Shown here: in pieces, positions 1-6,397 of the stretch | Position numbering within the stretch: the stretch's first letter is position 1 | Layout of the letters: every line of letters starts with the position of its first letter | From: Dehalococcoidia bacterium | GTDB taxonomy: Bacteria; Chloroflexota; Dehalococcoidia; Dehalococcoidales; UBA1222 | Assembly (NCBI GenBank): GCA_009779655.1 | Contig: WRDV01000032.1 | Coordinates: 1 to 9,169 of the forward strand | Direction: 5' to 3' | Length of the DNA stretch: 9,169 nucleotides | Notes under the pieces: model-generated | Told to the model about the DNA's origin: nothing | Database searches by the model: none | What the model saw: the letters and a program-made list of their open reading frames with translations, nothing else | Position numbers and translations under genes: made by a program

Positions 1-1620
1 ACTGAATAGGAAAACTACCATGGCCGCCAGCATAGCACCAACAAATACTTCTATGCGAGCCAAATCTACAAGATTGTAATCTGTGTGAGTGCCAAACTTG
101 AGGAACGAAACCTGACCTAAATACGCTTGGAACAGAAGAAAAGCAGCCAAACCGGCAGAAACCAAGGCATAACCCTTAGTTAGAGCTTTTGTGGTATTGC
201 CAACCGCATCTAACTTGTCTGTGATACGGCGAACATCAGGTCCGGCACCCGCCATTTCATTGATGCCGTTAGCGTTATCGGTAATAGGACCAAATGTATC
301 CATCGTAAGAATATAAGGACAAGTCATAAGCATACCCATGGTGGCTACAGCGGTACCGAAAACGCCGCCGGCTAAGCCGCTCTGTACTCCAAACCAATAT
401 GCCAAAATAAGGGACACACCGATAATAAGAGCCGTTGCAAACGTGGTTTCAAAACCAACCGCCATACCGGAGATGATATTAGTGGCAGGGCCGGTTTTAG
501 AGGCCTCAGCGATATCGCGCACTGGGCGGAAACGGGATTCTGTATAGTATTGAGTAACAAAGACTACAATAACACTTGCTACTATACCTACCAAACCGGC
601 GAAGAACAACCATATTTCCTTGACGTCCGGCTGTCCGCCGAACATGAATTTAACGCTAACAAACAAGCCTACAATAGATAGTAAAAGAGAAACATAATAG
701 CCGCGGTTAAGAGCATTCATAGGATTTTCGTTTTCCTTAGCTTTAACCACTACCAAACCAACCATACTGGCAATCATACCAAATCCGCGTACCACCAACG
801 GGAACAAGATCCAAACAATGTTATGAGTCACCAAATATGCGGCAATACCCAAAATCATAGCACCGATACTCTCGGCGGCTGTGGACTCAAACAAATCCGC
901 ACCGCGTCCGGCGCAGTCGCCCACATTATCACCGACGAGATCGGCAATCACAGCGGGATTGCGAGGATCATCTTCAGGAATACCTGATTCAACCTTACCG
1001 ACTAAGTCGGCGCCCACGTCAGCGGCTTTAGTGTATATACCGCCGCCAAGCTGGGCGAATAGCGCGACGAAGCTGGCACCAAAACCAAATCCTATAATCA
1101 AGTGAGGAGCAATCTCCGGCTCATCATAACCACCGAAAGCAAAGAAAATAACTGTCACACCGATAAGCGACAGCGCCGTTATAAGAAAACCAGCAACGCC
1201 GCCGCCGCGCAGAGCAACATTGACCGCATCCTTTAGGCTCTTCTGGGCAGCCGCTGCACAACGCACATTAGATTTGACAGCGATATACATGCCGACAAAA
1301 CCAGCCACTGCGGAACATACGGCACCCACTAAGAAAGATACAGAGGTGCGCCATGCAATGGCAAAGCCTGAATAACCAGCTTCACTCCCGCCTAAGATGC
1401 CAACTAAAGCACCTACAACAACAGCGATGATGACAGAGAATATAGCGATAGTGCTATATTGGCGTTTAAGAAAAGCCCACGCACCCTGAAAAATCATATC
1501 GCCAATTTCTTTCATCTTAGGTGTGCCGCTGTCCTGCTTGAGGACGTTACTAGCTAGCCACAGCACAAACAGCACTGTAAGCACGCCTGCCACAGGCACA
1601 ATCCAAAATAATACCGGCAT
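1..1620 (-). CDS. hppA: Membrane-bound proton-pumping pyrophosphatase, K+-independent type (3' end cut by window)
   Basis: This integral membrane pump hydrolyses pyrophosphate to two phosphates and moves H+ across the membrane, recovering energy from biosynthetic PPi. I translated the frame from ATG 1618-1620 and it stays open to base 1, giving 540 residues. Bacterial family members usually have about 660-720, so the last C-terminal helices lie outside. Many hydrophobic segments are visible. The substrate-binding signatures are all present: DVGADLVGKVE at 201-211 (D-x7-K-x-E), DNVGD at 231-235 within a longer acidic loop, and DNANGINEMAG from 448. The GNTTKALT stretch carries Lys478 and Thr481, where K+-dependent enzymes have Ala and Gly/Ala. 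By family knowledge this marks the K+-independent class, which pumps H+ rather than Na+. The start is supported by an AAAGGAG box 8 bases upstream. It reads in the same direction as the MFS gene but is separated from it by 393 bp and probably has its own promoter. Confidence 0.96.
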   Translation of the reverse strand, partial: MPVLFWIVPVAGVLTVLFVLWLASNVLKQDSGTPKMKEIGDMIFQGAWAFLKRQYSTIAIFSVIIAVVVGALVGILGGSEAGYSGFAIAWRTSVSFLVGAVCSAVAGFVGMYIAVKSNVRCAAAAQKSLKDAVNVALRGGGVAGFLITALSLIGVTVIFFAFGGYDEPEIAPHLIIGFGFGASFVALFAQLGGGIYTKAADVGADLVGKVESGIPEDDPRNPAVIADLVGDNVGDCAGRGADLFESTAAESIGAMILGIAAYLVTHNIVWILFPLVVRGFGMIASMVGLVVVKAKENENPMNALNRGYYVSLLLSIVGLFVSVKFMFGGQPDVKEIWLFFAGLVGIVASVIVVFVTQYYTESRFRPVRDIAEASKTGPATNIISGMAVGFETTFATALIIGVSLILAYWFGVQSGLAGGVFGTAVATMGMLMTCPYILTMDTFGPITDNANGINEMAGAGPDVRRITDKLDAVGNTTKALTKGYALVSAGLAAFLLFQAYLGQVSFLKFGTHTDYNLVDLARIEVFVGAMLAAMVVFLFS

Positions 1621-1628
1621 AACTTATA

Positions 1629-1635
1629 CTCCTTT
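1629..1635 (-). promoter_or_regulatory. Strong Shine-Dalgarno of hppA
   Basis: AAAGGAG on the minus strand, 8 bases before the ATG at 1618-1620. It fixes the hppA start. Its 5' edge touches a small AT-rich hairpin (1635-1651). Confidence 0.85.
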
Positions 1636-1651
1636 TTTCAAGATTTGAAAA
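1635..1651 (-). other. AT-rich hairpin next to the hppA ribosome-binding site
   Basis: On the minus strand TTTTCAA and TTGAAAA form a perfect 7-bp inverted repeat with a 3-base loop, directly 5' of the AGGAG. If the promoter at 1665-1670 is right, the hairpin would occupy most of a leader of about 38 nt. With one G-C pair it is weak, so a role in ribosome access is only a possibility. Confidence 0.4.
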
Positions 1652-1664
1652 TTTAATGCGCTAC

Positions 1665-1670
1665 ATTATA
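1665..1670 (-). promoter_or_regulatory. Candidate -10 box of the hppA promoter
   Basis: A perfect TATAAT lies on the minus strand 45 bases before the hppA ATG, placing a start site near 1658. No good -35 hexamer is found at 16-18 bp (the best is TAGCCA at 17 bp), so it may be weak or activator-dependent. The box sits between the arms of a small dyad, TGCGC at 1657-1661 and GCGCA at 1680-1684. Confidence 0.45.
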
Positions 1671-1681
1671 CACATGTTGGC

Positions 1682-1713
1682 GCAATTTGGCTACACGCAC
1701 GCAGCCGAATTGC
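1682..1713. repeat. Imperfect inverted repeat upstream of the hppA promoter
   Basis: GCAATTTGGCT (1682-1692) and AGCCGAATTGC (1703-1713) are complementary over 11 positions except T1688/G1707, with a 10-base spacer. It lies just upstream of the candidate -10 box, around where a -35 region or an operator would sit. A binding site for a dimeric regulator is possible. No regulator can be named from the sequence. Confidence 0.4.
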
Positions 1714-1781
1714 CATTTATTACGTAGGAAGTAATACATCGCAATTCCATGTTGGTTAACGAGAGCTACGCGACATACTAG

Positions 1782-1826
1782 AGCACTATGCAAATTGCAA
1801 TATTTAAGTGCCGGAGTCATAGTGCT
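1782..1826. repeat. Inverted repeat, 9 bp perfect arms
   Basis: AGCACTATG (1782-1790) and CATAGTGCT (1818-1826) are perfect reverse complements separated by 27 bases. The pairing extends outward by a G-T and an A-T pair. Bases 1818-1820 of the second arm are also part of another helix (1814-1820 with 1879-1885), so the two structures exclude each other. Confidence 0.55.
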
Positions 1827-1892
1827 TTCGAACAGACTACCAGATTGTTGCCAACAAGCATGTTGAATGGTACCTTCAATGACTCAAATATT
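1799..1892. repeat. Two-part long-range inverted repeat competing with 1782-1826
   Basis: AATATTT (1799-1805) is complementary to AAATATT (1886-1892), and GAGTCAT (1814-1820) to ATGACTC (1879-1885). On the 3' side the two arms are contiguous, while an 8-base bulge separates them on the 5' side. The enclosed loop contains a short TTGTT/AACAA hairpin and a GGTACC-centred near-palindrome (about 1862-1880). Whether this region is transcribed is unknown. Confidence 0.45.
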
Positions 1893-1925
1893 AGGAAATA
1901 CGCCATCCACCCTGTCTGGCAGTAG

Positions 1926-1945
1926 CTTAGTATAATAATACTGAG
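1926..1945. repeat. 8-bp stem-loop with AATA loop downstream of the MFS gene
   Basis: CTTAGTAT (1926-1933) pairs with ATACTGAG (1938-1945), with one T-G wobble on the plus strand and a 4-base loop. It lies about 70 bp past the MFS stop. There is no T tract after it on the minus strand, so it is not a textbook intrinsic terminator. It could still mark the 3' end of the MFS transcript. Confidence 0.4.
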
Positions 1946-1950
1946 GTAGT

Positions 1951-1983
1951 TTTCGTACTACTTTCGTATAGCTTTCATACAAA
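1951..1983. repeat. Three imperfect 11-bp tandem repeats
   Basis: TTTCGTACTAC, TTTCGTATAGC and TTTCATACAAA follow each other without gaps. The first two share the 7-base core TTTCGTA, and the third differs by one base there. The period is close to one helical turn. They lie 30-60 bp after the MFS stop codon. They could be phased protein-binding sites or a chance short tandem duplication. Confidence 0.45.
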
Positions 1984-2013
1984 TGTTGAGTTCCCTGAAC
2001 GGTGTTTATCCAG

Positions 2014-3615
2014 TTAATCATTACCATGTTCTTTGCGCAATGGGATCTCCTTTATAAAGAACTGCGCTACTACCGCTACTACGAGGGCTATTAAAGCAAT
2101 GATAAAAATCTGCTGCAATGCTGAACTCAGCGCAGTCTTAAGTGTTTGCAATAACTGCTCGAATAATTGTTCGCCCTGCGAAGACGCCTGTATTAGAAAA
2201 TCTTTTATTTCTGCTTGCGTGGCAGTACTCACCAAAGACTGAGGGTCGCGTGCCAAGGCTTGCACTTGCTCTGCGGGCAAAACATCTTTGACAGACTGTG
2301 GCAAATTGGCAGTAAAGCTTGCCTCAAAACGGCTTATCATCGTAGAACCAAATATAGCCAGTCCTACTGAGGCGCCAATGGAGCGCATAAAAGGCACTGT
2401 GGAAGTCGTCACGCCAAGCATGCGGTAAGGCACAGAATTCTGCACGGCTATAGTATATAGTGGAAACGTAATACCTAATCCAAAACCAGTTAGTACCATA
2501 CTCAATATAATATGACCATAACTAGTATCCGGACTAATGCGTGTAAGTAGAAATACGCCTATACTCATAATCAAAAGGCCGGCCATACCCTGCACGCGAT
2601 AATGCCCGCCGGCGCGGGACAACAACTGCCCGGAAATGAAGCTGCCGGTTACCTGCCCCAGCATCATAGGCGTAATGAAGCCTCCGCTAGCAGTAGCAGA
2701 AACACCCAGCACACCTTGGAAAAACAATGGCATAAAAGTGATGGCCGCAAACATGCCGAACGCGGTAAAAAATACCACTGTCCATGATACAGAAATAATA
2801 CGGTTGCGTAATAGTTCAAGCGGAATAAGAGGATTATCGCTGCGCGACTCAATATATAAAAACGCTGTAAGCATCAATAAAAAGACGCCCAAAAGCCCTA
2901 AAACCGGAAAGGATATCCATGGATACTGTCCTCCTGCCCAAGAGAGTGCTATCAGCAGCGCCATAACTCCCAATGACATGGCGGCCATTCCGGCATAATC
3001 TATTTTACCCTTCTCTTTAGGGCGTATGTCGGGGAAGAAGAAGCCGAACAGGATGATATTAATAATTCCCAGCGGCACATTGATATAGAATATCCAGTGC
3101 CAAGAAAGCTTATCCGTAATGAAACCGCCTAGAGTTGGCCCTATGATAGCCGATAAGGCAAATACACTGCTGACTAGCCCTTGGTATTTGCCGCGCTCAG
3201 CAGGAGGAAAAATATCCGAGATAACAATAAAAGCGTTAGCCATCATGGCGCCTGCGCCAATACCCTGTATACCTCGGAAAATGATGAGCTCCGGCATCGT
3301 ACGACTTAAGCCGGATAATACAGAAGCAATAGTGAAAATAATAATGCCTCCGATATAAAAGCGCTTGCGGCCGTATATATCTGTTAGTTTGCCAACAATA
3401 GGCACCGTAATAGCTGAGGCTATGATATACGCCGTTATTATCCAAGTGTAGTGCTTAAAACCGCTAAGATCAGTCACGATACGCGGTATAGCAGTATCCA
3501 CAATGGTCTGATCAAGAGAACTCATGAACATAGCCAGTAATACGCCTATCATAGTCAGTACTATTTGGCGTCTGGGTAACGTCCTAAAACTTTGGGGCGT
3601 GCTATAGGTATTCAT
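2014..3615 (-). CDS. MFS drug-efflux-type transporter, DHA2 (EmrB/QacA) family, 14 TM
   Basis: This is a proton-coupled multidrug or toxic-compound exporter of the inner membrane; the substrate cannot be read from sequence. With the ATG at 3613-3615 it has 533 residues, normal for 14-helix DHA2 members. Visible motifs are D1 in the first helix (SLDQTIVDTAIP, 33-44, Asp35), motif A in loop 2-3 (GKLTDIYGRKR, 75-85), motif B (RGIQGIGAGAMM, 114-125) and the antiporter motif C around 146-168 (ending GPTLGGFITD). Hydrophobic segments continue to about 521, with a larger polar segment (about 429-500) before the last helix, as is common in this subgroup. The frame is open back to a TTG at 3691-3693. 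I prefer the ATG because the extra 26 residues are atypical and the TTG sits in the terminator T tract of the upstream operon. No strong SD precedes the ATG, so the start is less sure than the gene. No adjacent regulator gene is present. Confidence 0.9.
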   Translation of the reverse strand: MNTYSTPQSFRTLPRRQIVLTMIGVLLAMFMSSLDQTIVDTAIPRIVTDLSGFKHYTWIITAYIIASAITVPIVGKLTDIYGRKRFYIGGIIIFTIASVLSGLSRTMPELIIFRGIQGIGAGAMMANAFIVISDIFPPAERGKYQGLVSSVFALSAIIGPTLGGFITDKLSWHWIFYINVPLGIINIILFGFFFPDIRPKEKGKIDYAGMAAMSLGVMALLIALSWAGGQYPWISFPVLGLLGVFLLMLTAFLYIESRSDNPLIPLELLRNRIISVSWTVVFFTAFGMFAAITFMPLFFQGVLGVSATASGGFITPMMLGQVTGSFISGQLLSRAGGHYRVQGMAGLLIMSIGVFLLTRISPDTSYGHIILSMVLTGFGLGITFPLYTIAVQNSVPYRMLGVTTSTVPFMRSIGASVGLAIFGSTMISRFEASFTANLPQSVKDVLPAEQVQALARDPQSLVSTATQAEIKDFLIQASSQGEQLFEQLLQTLKTALSSALQQIFIIALIALVVAVVAQFFIKEIPLRKEHGND

Positions 3616-3660
3616 TTTCAAAACACAAGCAAAGCGGGGTATTATGTCACAAAATGCAGG

Positions 3661-3693
3661 ACTATAACTATAATATAAATACTCATAATTCAA
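3661..3693 (-). promoter_or_regulatory. AT-rich candidate promoter region of the MFS gene
   Basis: Between the hyp-operon terminator and the MFS ATG the minus strand reads TTGAAT (3688-3693), then after 15 bp TATAGT, repeated directly as a second TATAGT. A CATAAT box follows nearer the gene (3641-3646). Spacing or -35 quality is imperfect for each option, so the exact promoter is undecided. A promoter somewhere in 3616-3693 is expected because the upstream operon appears to terminate here. Confidence 0.3.
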
Positions 3694-3721
3694 AAAATTT
3701 GCATTACGGCCCTACCGTAAT
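3692..3721 (-). terminator. Likely intrinsic terminator of the hyp operon
   Basis: On the minus strand a perfect 7-bp stem ATTACGG/CCGTAAT (3721-3715 with 3709-3703) with a 5-base loop is followed within six bases by six T residues (3697-3692). The stem is short with three G-C pairs. Together with the larger stem-loop just before it (3730-3771) it makes a believable end for the hyp transcript. Confidence 0.6.
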
Positions 3722-3729
3722 AGATGTAT

Positions 3730-3771
3730 CACAACCGGCTTTTACGATATCTAAATTTGAAGCCGGTTGTG
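3730..3771. repeat. 12-bp perfect stem-loop between the hyp operon and the MFS gene
   Basis: CACAACCGGCTT (3730-3741) and AAGCCGGTTGTG (3760-3771) are perfect reverse complements around an 18-base AT-rich loop. It lies 65 bp after the stop of the last operon gene and directly before the 7-bp terminator hairpin. Without its own T tract it may protect the 3' end or assist termination. As a symmetric dyad upstream of the MFS gene it could instead be an operator. Confidence 0.6.
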
Positions 3772-3835
3772 TTTACGCTTAGAAATATCAACCCAAAACA
3801 AACATTCTTTTTGGCAATTTCTCTGATTAGCATCA

Positions 3836-4276
3836 TTATACTTTAAAATCTTCCGACTGAAACATGAAATAATGCCGTCCGCTTGTTGCCAAAAACTTTA
3901 ATATGCAATAATCGGGATCCGTCACGCCGCCGCTATAAATAGCCTTCATAGAGCTCCTCCAATGTTTCTTCTTTGTTTCCAAATCATTGATTATCTCCAT
4001 AGTGCCGGTCAACATGACGCCGCGGTATGCCGGCTTATCGTAAAAGTATACACATGCGGCAGGATTCTCTCTCCAGTGGGCAACACGGTTTGAGCCATTG
4101 TTGGAATCAAAGTAAAATATATTATCGCTTTCGCGTCGGCTAACAAGCATGGCTTTTATAAACGGCTTGCCGTCAAATTCAGAGCCGACTAAGACGATTT
4201 TCTCATTTAGCATCAGTTTGATATGCTCATTCATATTAGGTAGCATTTTCAGCGACGCTAGTCCTCTTTTTTCCAC
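3836..4276 (-). CDS. Pyridoxamine 5'-phosphate oxidase-family protein (FMN-binding split barrel)
   Basis: A 146-residue soluble protein of the PNPOx-like/general-stress-protein-26 type, a single split-barrel domain that normally dimerises and binds FMN, or sometimes F420 or haem. Typical features are an early beta strand (KIVLVGSEF, 26-34), KPFIKAMLV (37-45), FYFDSNNGSNRVAHW (54-68) with the usual NPAACVYFYD strand after it (71-80), GVMLTGTMEII (86-96), and YCILKFLATSGRHYF near the C-terminus (123-137). It is far shorter than true PdxH (about 210 residues) and lacks its C-terminal region, so vitamin B6 synthesis is unlikely. The start is GTG (4274-4276), chosen because AGGA lies 10 bases upstream; ATGs at codons 11 and 15 lack an SD. 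It begins 12 bp after hypE, so it is probably the last gene of the hyp operon. The substrate and any role in hydrogenase biology are unknown. Confidence 0.82.
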   Translation of the reverse strand: MEKRGLASLKMLPNMNEHIKLMLNEKIVLVGSEFDGKPFIKAMLVSRRESDNIFYFDSNNGSNRVAHWRENPAACVYFYDKPAYRGVMLTGTMEIINDLETKKKHWRSSMKAIYSGGVTDPDYCILKFLATSGRHYFMFQSEDFKV

Positions 4277-4286
4277 TCGAAAATTA

Positions 4287-4290
4287 TCCT
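4287..4290 (-). promoter_or_regulatory. Shine-Dalgarno of the PNPOx-family gene, overlapping the hypE stop
   Basis: AGGA on the minus strand overlaps the hypE TAG (4289-4291) and lies 10 bases before the GTG at 4274-4276. This placement suggests translational coupling to hypE and favours the GTG over later ATG starts. Confidence 0.5.
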
Positions 4291-5296
4291 AACAGATACG
4301 CGGCAGAATATCACCCGCAAGCATAGCCAGCATACGCGAAGTGCCTAGTTTTGTGCGCAATATAACCTGCCCCAGATTATCTGCCGTAACTACACCGATT
4401 ACGGCGGCATCACACCCATACTTATGCGCTCGCATAGCATAAAGCAGTTGGCCGGCAAACTCAGCCGGTGCAAAAGCCAACAGTTTTCCCTCGTTGGCAA
4501 TATACAGCGGATCCAGTCCCAGCATCTCACATAATGCCCGCACCGGTGGCCGTACCGGCACAGCATCATCGTTAATAATCATACCTACGCCCGACTGCGC
4601 CGCAATTTCATTAAGCGTTGTCGCCACGCCTCCACGAGTCGGGTCGCGCATACAATGTATTTGCGGACATACCGCAAGCATATTGGCAACAAGTCCGTTA
4701 AGCGGGGCGCAGTCGCTTGCAATGTCCCCTTCAAATCGTAACCCTTCGCGCTGCGCCATAATAGTCATGCCATGATCGCCGACACTGCCGCTTACGATAA
4801 CAACATCACCCGGCTTAACGTTTGCTCCTGAGACGTTAACATCAGGCAGTATACGCCCTACTCCTGATGTGTTAATGAATATCCCGTCAGCTTTACCATG
4901 CGGTACTACTTTTGTGTCGCCGGTAATAATACTCACATTAGCCTCAAGAGAAGCCTGCCTGATTGACTCAATTATTCGCTCCAAATCAGCCACAGGCAAA
5001 CCTTCTTCCAGTATAAGGGCTAAGCTTAAGTATTGCGGCTCAGCCCCGCTGACTGCCAAATCGTTTACTGTACCGCAAACAGCCAGTTTCCCAATATCGC
5101 CGCCTGGAAAGAATAACGGTGTCACCACATAGCTGTCAGTAGTAAAAGCTAACTTATGATTTGTGTTATTAATCACAGCTGCGTCGTCCATACGCGACAG
5201 CCATGGATTATCAAGCTTTCCCACGAAGCATCGCGTTATTAACTCATGGCTCAACTTACCACCGCTGCCATGAGCCATCAGAATGCGCTCTTCCAT
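4289..5296 (-). CDS. hypE: Hydrogenase maturation factor HypE (carbamoyl dehydratase)
   Basis: HypE accepts a carbamoyl group from HypF on its C-terminal cysteine and dehydrates it with ATP to a thiocyanate, the source of the two cyanide ligands on the [NiFe] active-site iron. The product has 335 residues, the usual length. It has the PurM-like fold signatures: GSGGK (10-14), MDDAAVI (36-42), GTVNDLAVSGA (75-85), ITGDTKV (124-130) and MRDPTRGGVATTLNE (216-230). It ends in the diagnostic PRIC, with Cys335 as the carrier residue. Nothing needed for activity appears to be missing. The ATG (5294-5296) directly abuts the hypD TAA, and a G-rich SD (5303-5308) lies inside the end of hypD, so the two are probably translated in a coupled way. 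It acts in the cytoplasm with HypF and passes cyanide to the HypC-HypD complex. Confidence 0.98.
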   Translation of the reverse strand: MEERILMAHGSGGKLSHELITRCFVGKLDNPWLSRMDDAAVINNTNHKLAFTTDSYVVTPLFFPGGDIGKLAVCGTVNDLAVSGAEPQYLSLALILEEGLPVADLERIIESIRQASLEANVSIITGDTKVVPHGKADGIFINTSGVGRILPDVNVSGANVKPGDVVIVSGSVGDHGMTIMAQREGLRFEGDIASDCAPLNGLVANMLAVCPQIHCMRDPTRGGVATTLNEIAAQSGVGMIINDDAVPVRPPVRALCEMLGLDPLYIANEGKLLAFAPAEFAGQLLYAMRAHKYGCDAAVIGVVTADNLGQVILRTKLGTSRMLAMLAGDILPRIC

Positions 5297-6397
5297 TTAT
5301 TTCCCCCCAGTACTTTCTCCGAAAAGGTAATAACTAGCGCAGGCGCCTTCGCCTGACACCATGCAAGGGCCTGTTGGTCGCTCAGGCAAGCACGTCATCC
5401 CAAATAAAGGACACTCCGGAGGCTTAATAACACCTCGCAACACATCGCCGCAGCGGCAGCCTGCAGGTTCCTTTGACGGGGCAGTCTTGATTTCAAACAG
5501 ACGCTCCGCGTCAAAATCCTTGTATGTATCCCTGATTTTGTAACCGCTGTCAGCTACTTCGCCGACGCCTCGCCAACGCGCAGGGGCAAGTTCAAACACA
5601 CACGAGAGTAATTCTTGCGCATGAGAATTGCCCGCCGGCGAGACAGTGCGCCCGTAAGCAATCTCCACCTTTGGTTTGCCGCTTTCTATCTGTGTTAAGA
5701 GCAAATCAACCGCCAGCAAAATATCCACCGGCTCAAAGCCCGCCACAGCGCAAGCTACGCCATAGCTGCTTGGAATAAACTCATACGGCTTTGAGCCGAT
5801 GATAGCGCTTACATGTCCCGGACAGATAATGCCGTCTATTTTAATCTCTCCGCCATCAAGCATGGCTTTCATAACGGGAGGACACAGCTTAGCCAGCGAG
5901 AGGACAGAGTAATTGCTAAACCGCCGGTCTTTTGCCATAGCGATAGAGGCGGCAATCGTTGGAGCAGTGGTCTCAAAACCGACGCCAAGAAAAACAACTG
6001 CTTTATTTGTATTTTGTCCGGCAATTTCAAGCGCATCCAAGGTGGAATATACCATGCGCACATCGCAGCCGTCAGCGCGCGCCTGCTGCAAACTTGCGTA
6101 GGTGCCGGGAACCTTGAGCATATCGCCAAAAGTACATATCGTAATATCAGGCAGTTGCGCTAAAGCAATGGCGCGATCAATATCTTCTTGCGCCGTAACG
6201 CATACCGGACACCCCGGCCCCGAGAGCATTTCAATTCCTTCGGGTAAAAGATGGCGCAGTCCATGCTTTAAGACAGACGCGGTATGGCTGCCGCAAAATT
6301 CCATTAGGCGCGCTTTTAGGCTGGCGCGCTTTTTGATTTTTTGTACCAGAGCCAGAGCGAGCTCCGGATCGCGAAACGCCTTAATTTCCGGTTGCAT
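5297..6397 (-). CDS. hypD: Hydrogenase Fe(CN)2CO assembly protein HypD
   Basis: HypD is the [4Fe-4S] scaffold that, with HypC, holds the iron while CN and CO ligands are attached. The product has 366 residues, typical of the family. Conserved blocks are EFCGSHTAS (33-41, with Cys35 matching the essential Cys of E. coli HypD), GPGCPVCVT (60-68, Cys63 and Cys66, a thiol-disulfide pair), FGDMLKVPG (90-98), GFETTAP (140-146) and CPGHVSAIIG (192-201). C-terminal cysteines at 314, 316, 329, 336, 345 and 353 include the iron-sulfur ligands. The ATG (6395-6397) overlaps the end of hypC by 17 bp, with AAGGAA 5-6 bases upstream inside hypC. It is followed without a gap by hypE. It looks complete, and the order C-D-E is the common one. 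Confidence 0.98.
   Translation of the reverse strand: MQPEIKAFRDPELALALVQKIKKRASLKARLMEFCGSHTASVLKHGLRHLLPEGIEMLSGPGCPVCVTAQEDIDRAIALAQLPDITICTFGDMLKVPGTYASLQQARADGCDVRMVYSTLDALEIAGQNTNKAVVFLGVGFETTAPTIAASIAMAKDRRFSNYSVLSLAKLCPPVMKAMLDGGEIKIDGIICPGHVSAIIGSKPYEFIPSSYGVACAVAGFEPVDILLAVDLLLTQIESGKPKVEIAYGRTVSPAGNSHAQELLSCVFELAPARWRGVGEVADSGYKIRDTYKDFDAERLFEIKTAPSKEPAGCRCGDVLRGVIKPPECPLFGMTCLPERPTGPCMVSGEGACASYYLFGESTGGK

Larger units (their letters stand above)
1621..2013. other. 393-bp intergenic region between the MFS gene and hppA, no gene found, rich in dyads
   Basis: No reading frame on either strand looks like a protein. The longest minus-strand frame I noticed inside is about 29 codons with no ribosome-binding site. 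The hppA promoter and SD occupy the low-coordinate end. The rest holds several inverted repeats (1682-1713, 1718-1736, 1782-1826, 1799-1892, 1926-1945) and three 11-bp tandem repeats (1951-1983). I find no canonical terminator with a T tract for the MFS gene, so its transcript may end at one of these hairpins or read on towards hppA. Confidence 0.7.

Noticed and set aside
338..1105. Short reading frames on both strands within 338-1105
   Set aside because: They overlap the well-conserved hppA coding sequence, which explains this stretch.
1673..1755. Direct repeat CATGTTGG at 1673-1680 and 1748-1755, and small TATTAC/GTAATA dyad at 1718-1736
   Set aside because: Too short to set apart from chance in an AT-rich 393-bp region. 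Not evidence for an insertion element or target duplication.
1782..1892. Known riboswitch or MITE-type element
   Set aside because: I could not match it to a class consensus, terminal inverted repeats or flanking target duplications, so it is described only as paired repeats.
1818..1907. About 29-codon minus-strand frame in the intergenic region (MAYFLIFESLK start)
   Set aside because: No SD upstream, very short, overlaps the dyads, and no recognisable similarity. Not supportable as a gene.
2636..2998. 120-codon plus-strand reading frame
   Set aside because: Antisense to the MFS gene, whose motifs and helices are clear. No SD or family features.
3616..3693. N-terminal extension of the MFS protein from a TTG at 3691-3693
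   Set aside because: It adds 26 residues not expected before the first DHA2 helix, has no SD, and starts in the T tract of the upstream terminator and in the candidate promoter.
5813..6163. 116-codon plus-strand reading frame
   Set aside because: It lies entirely inside hypD on the other strand. hypD has full family motifs, and the antisense product resembles nothing I recognise.
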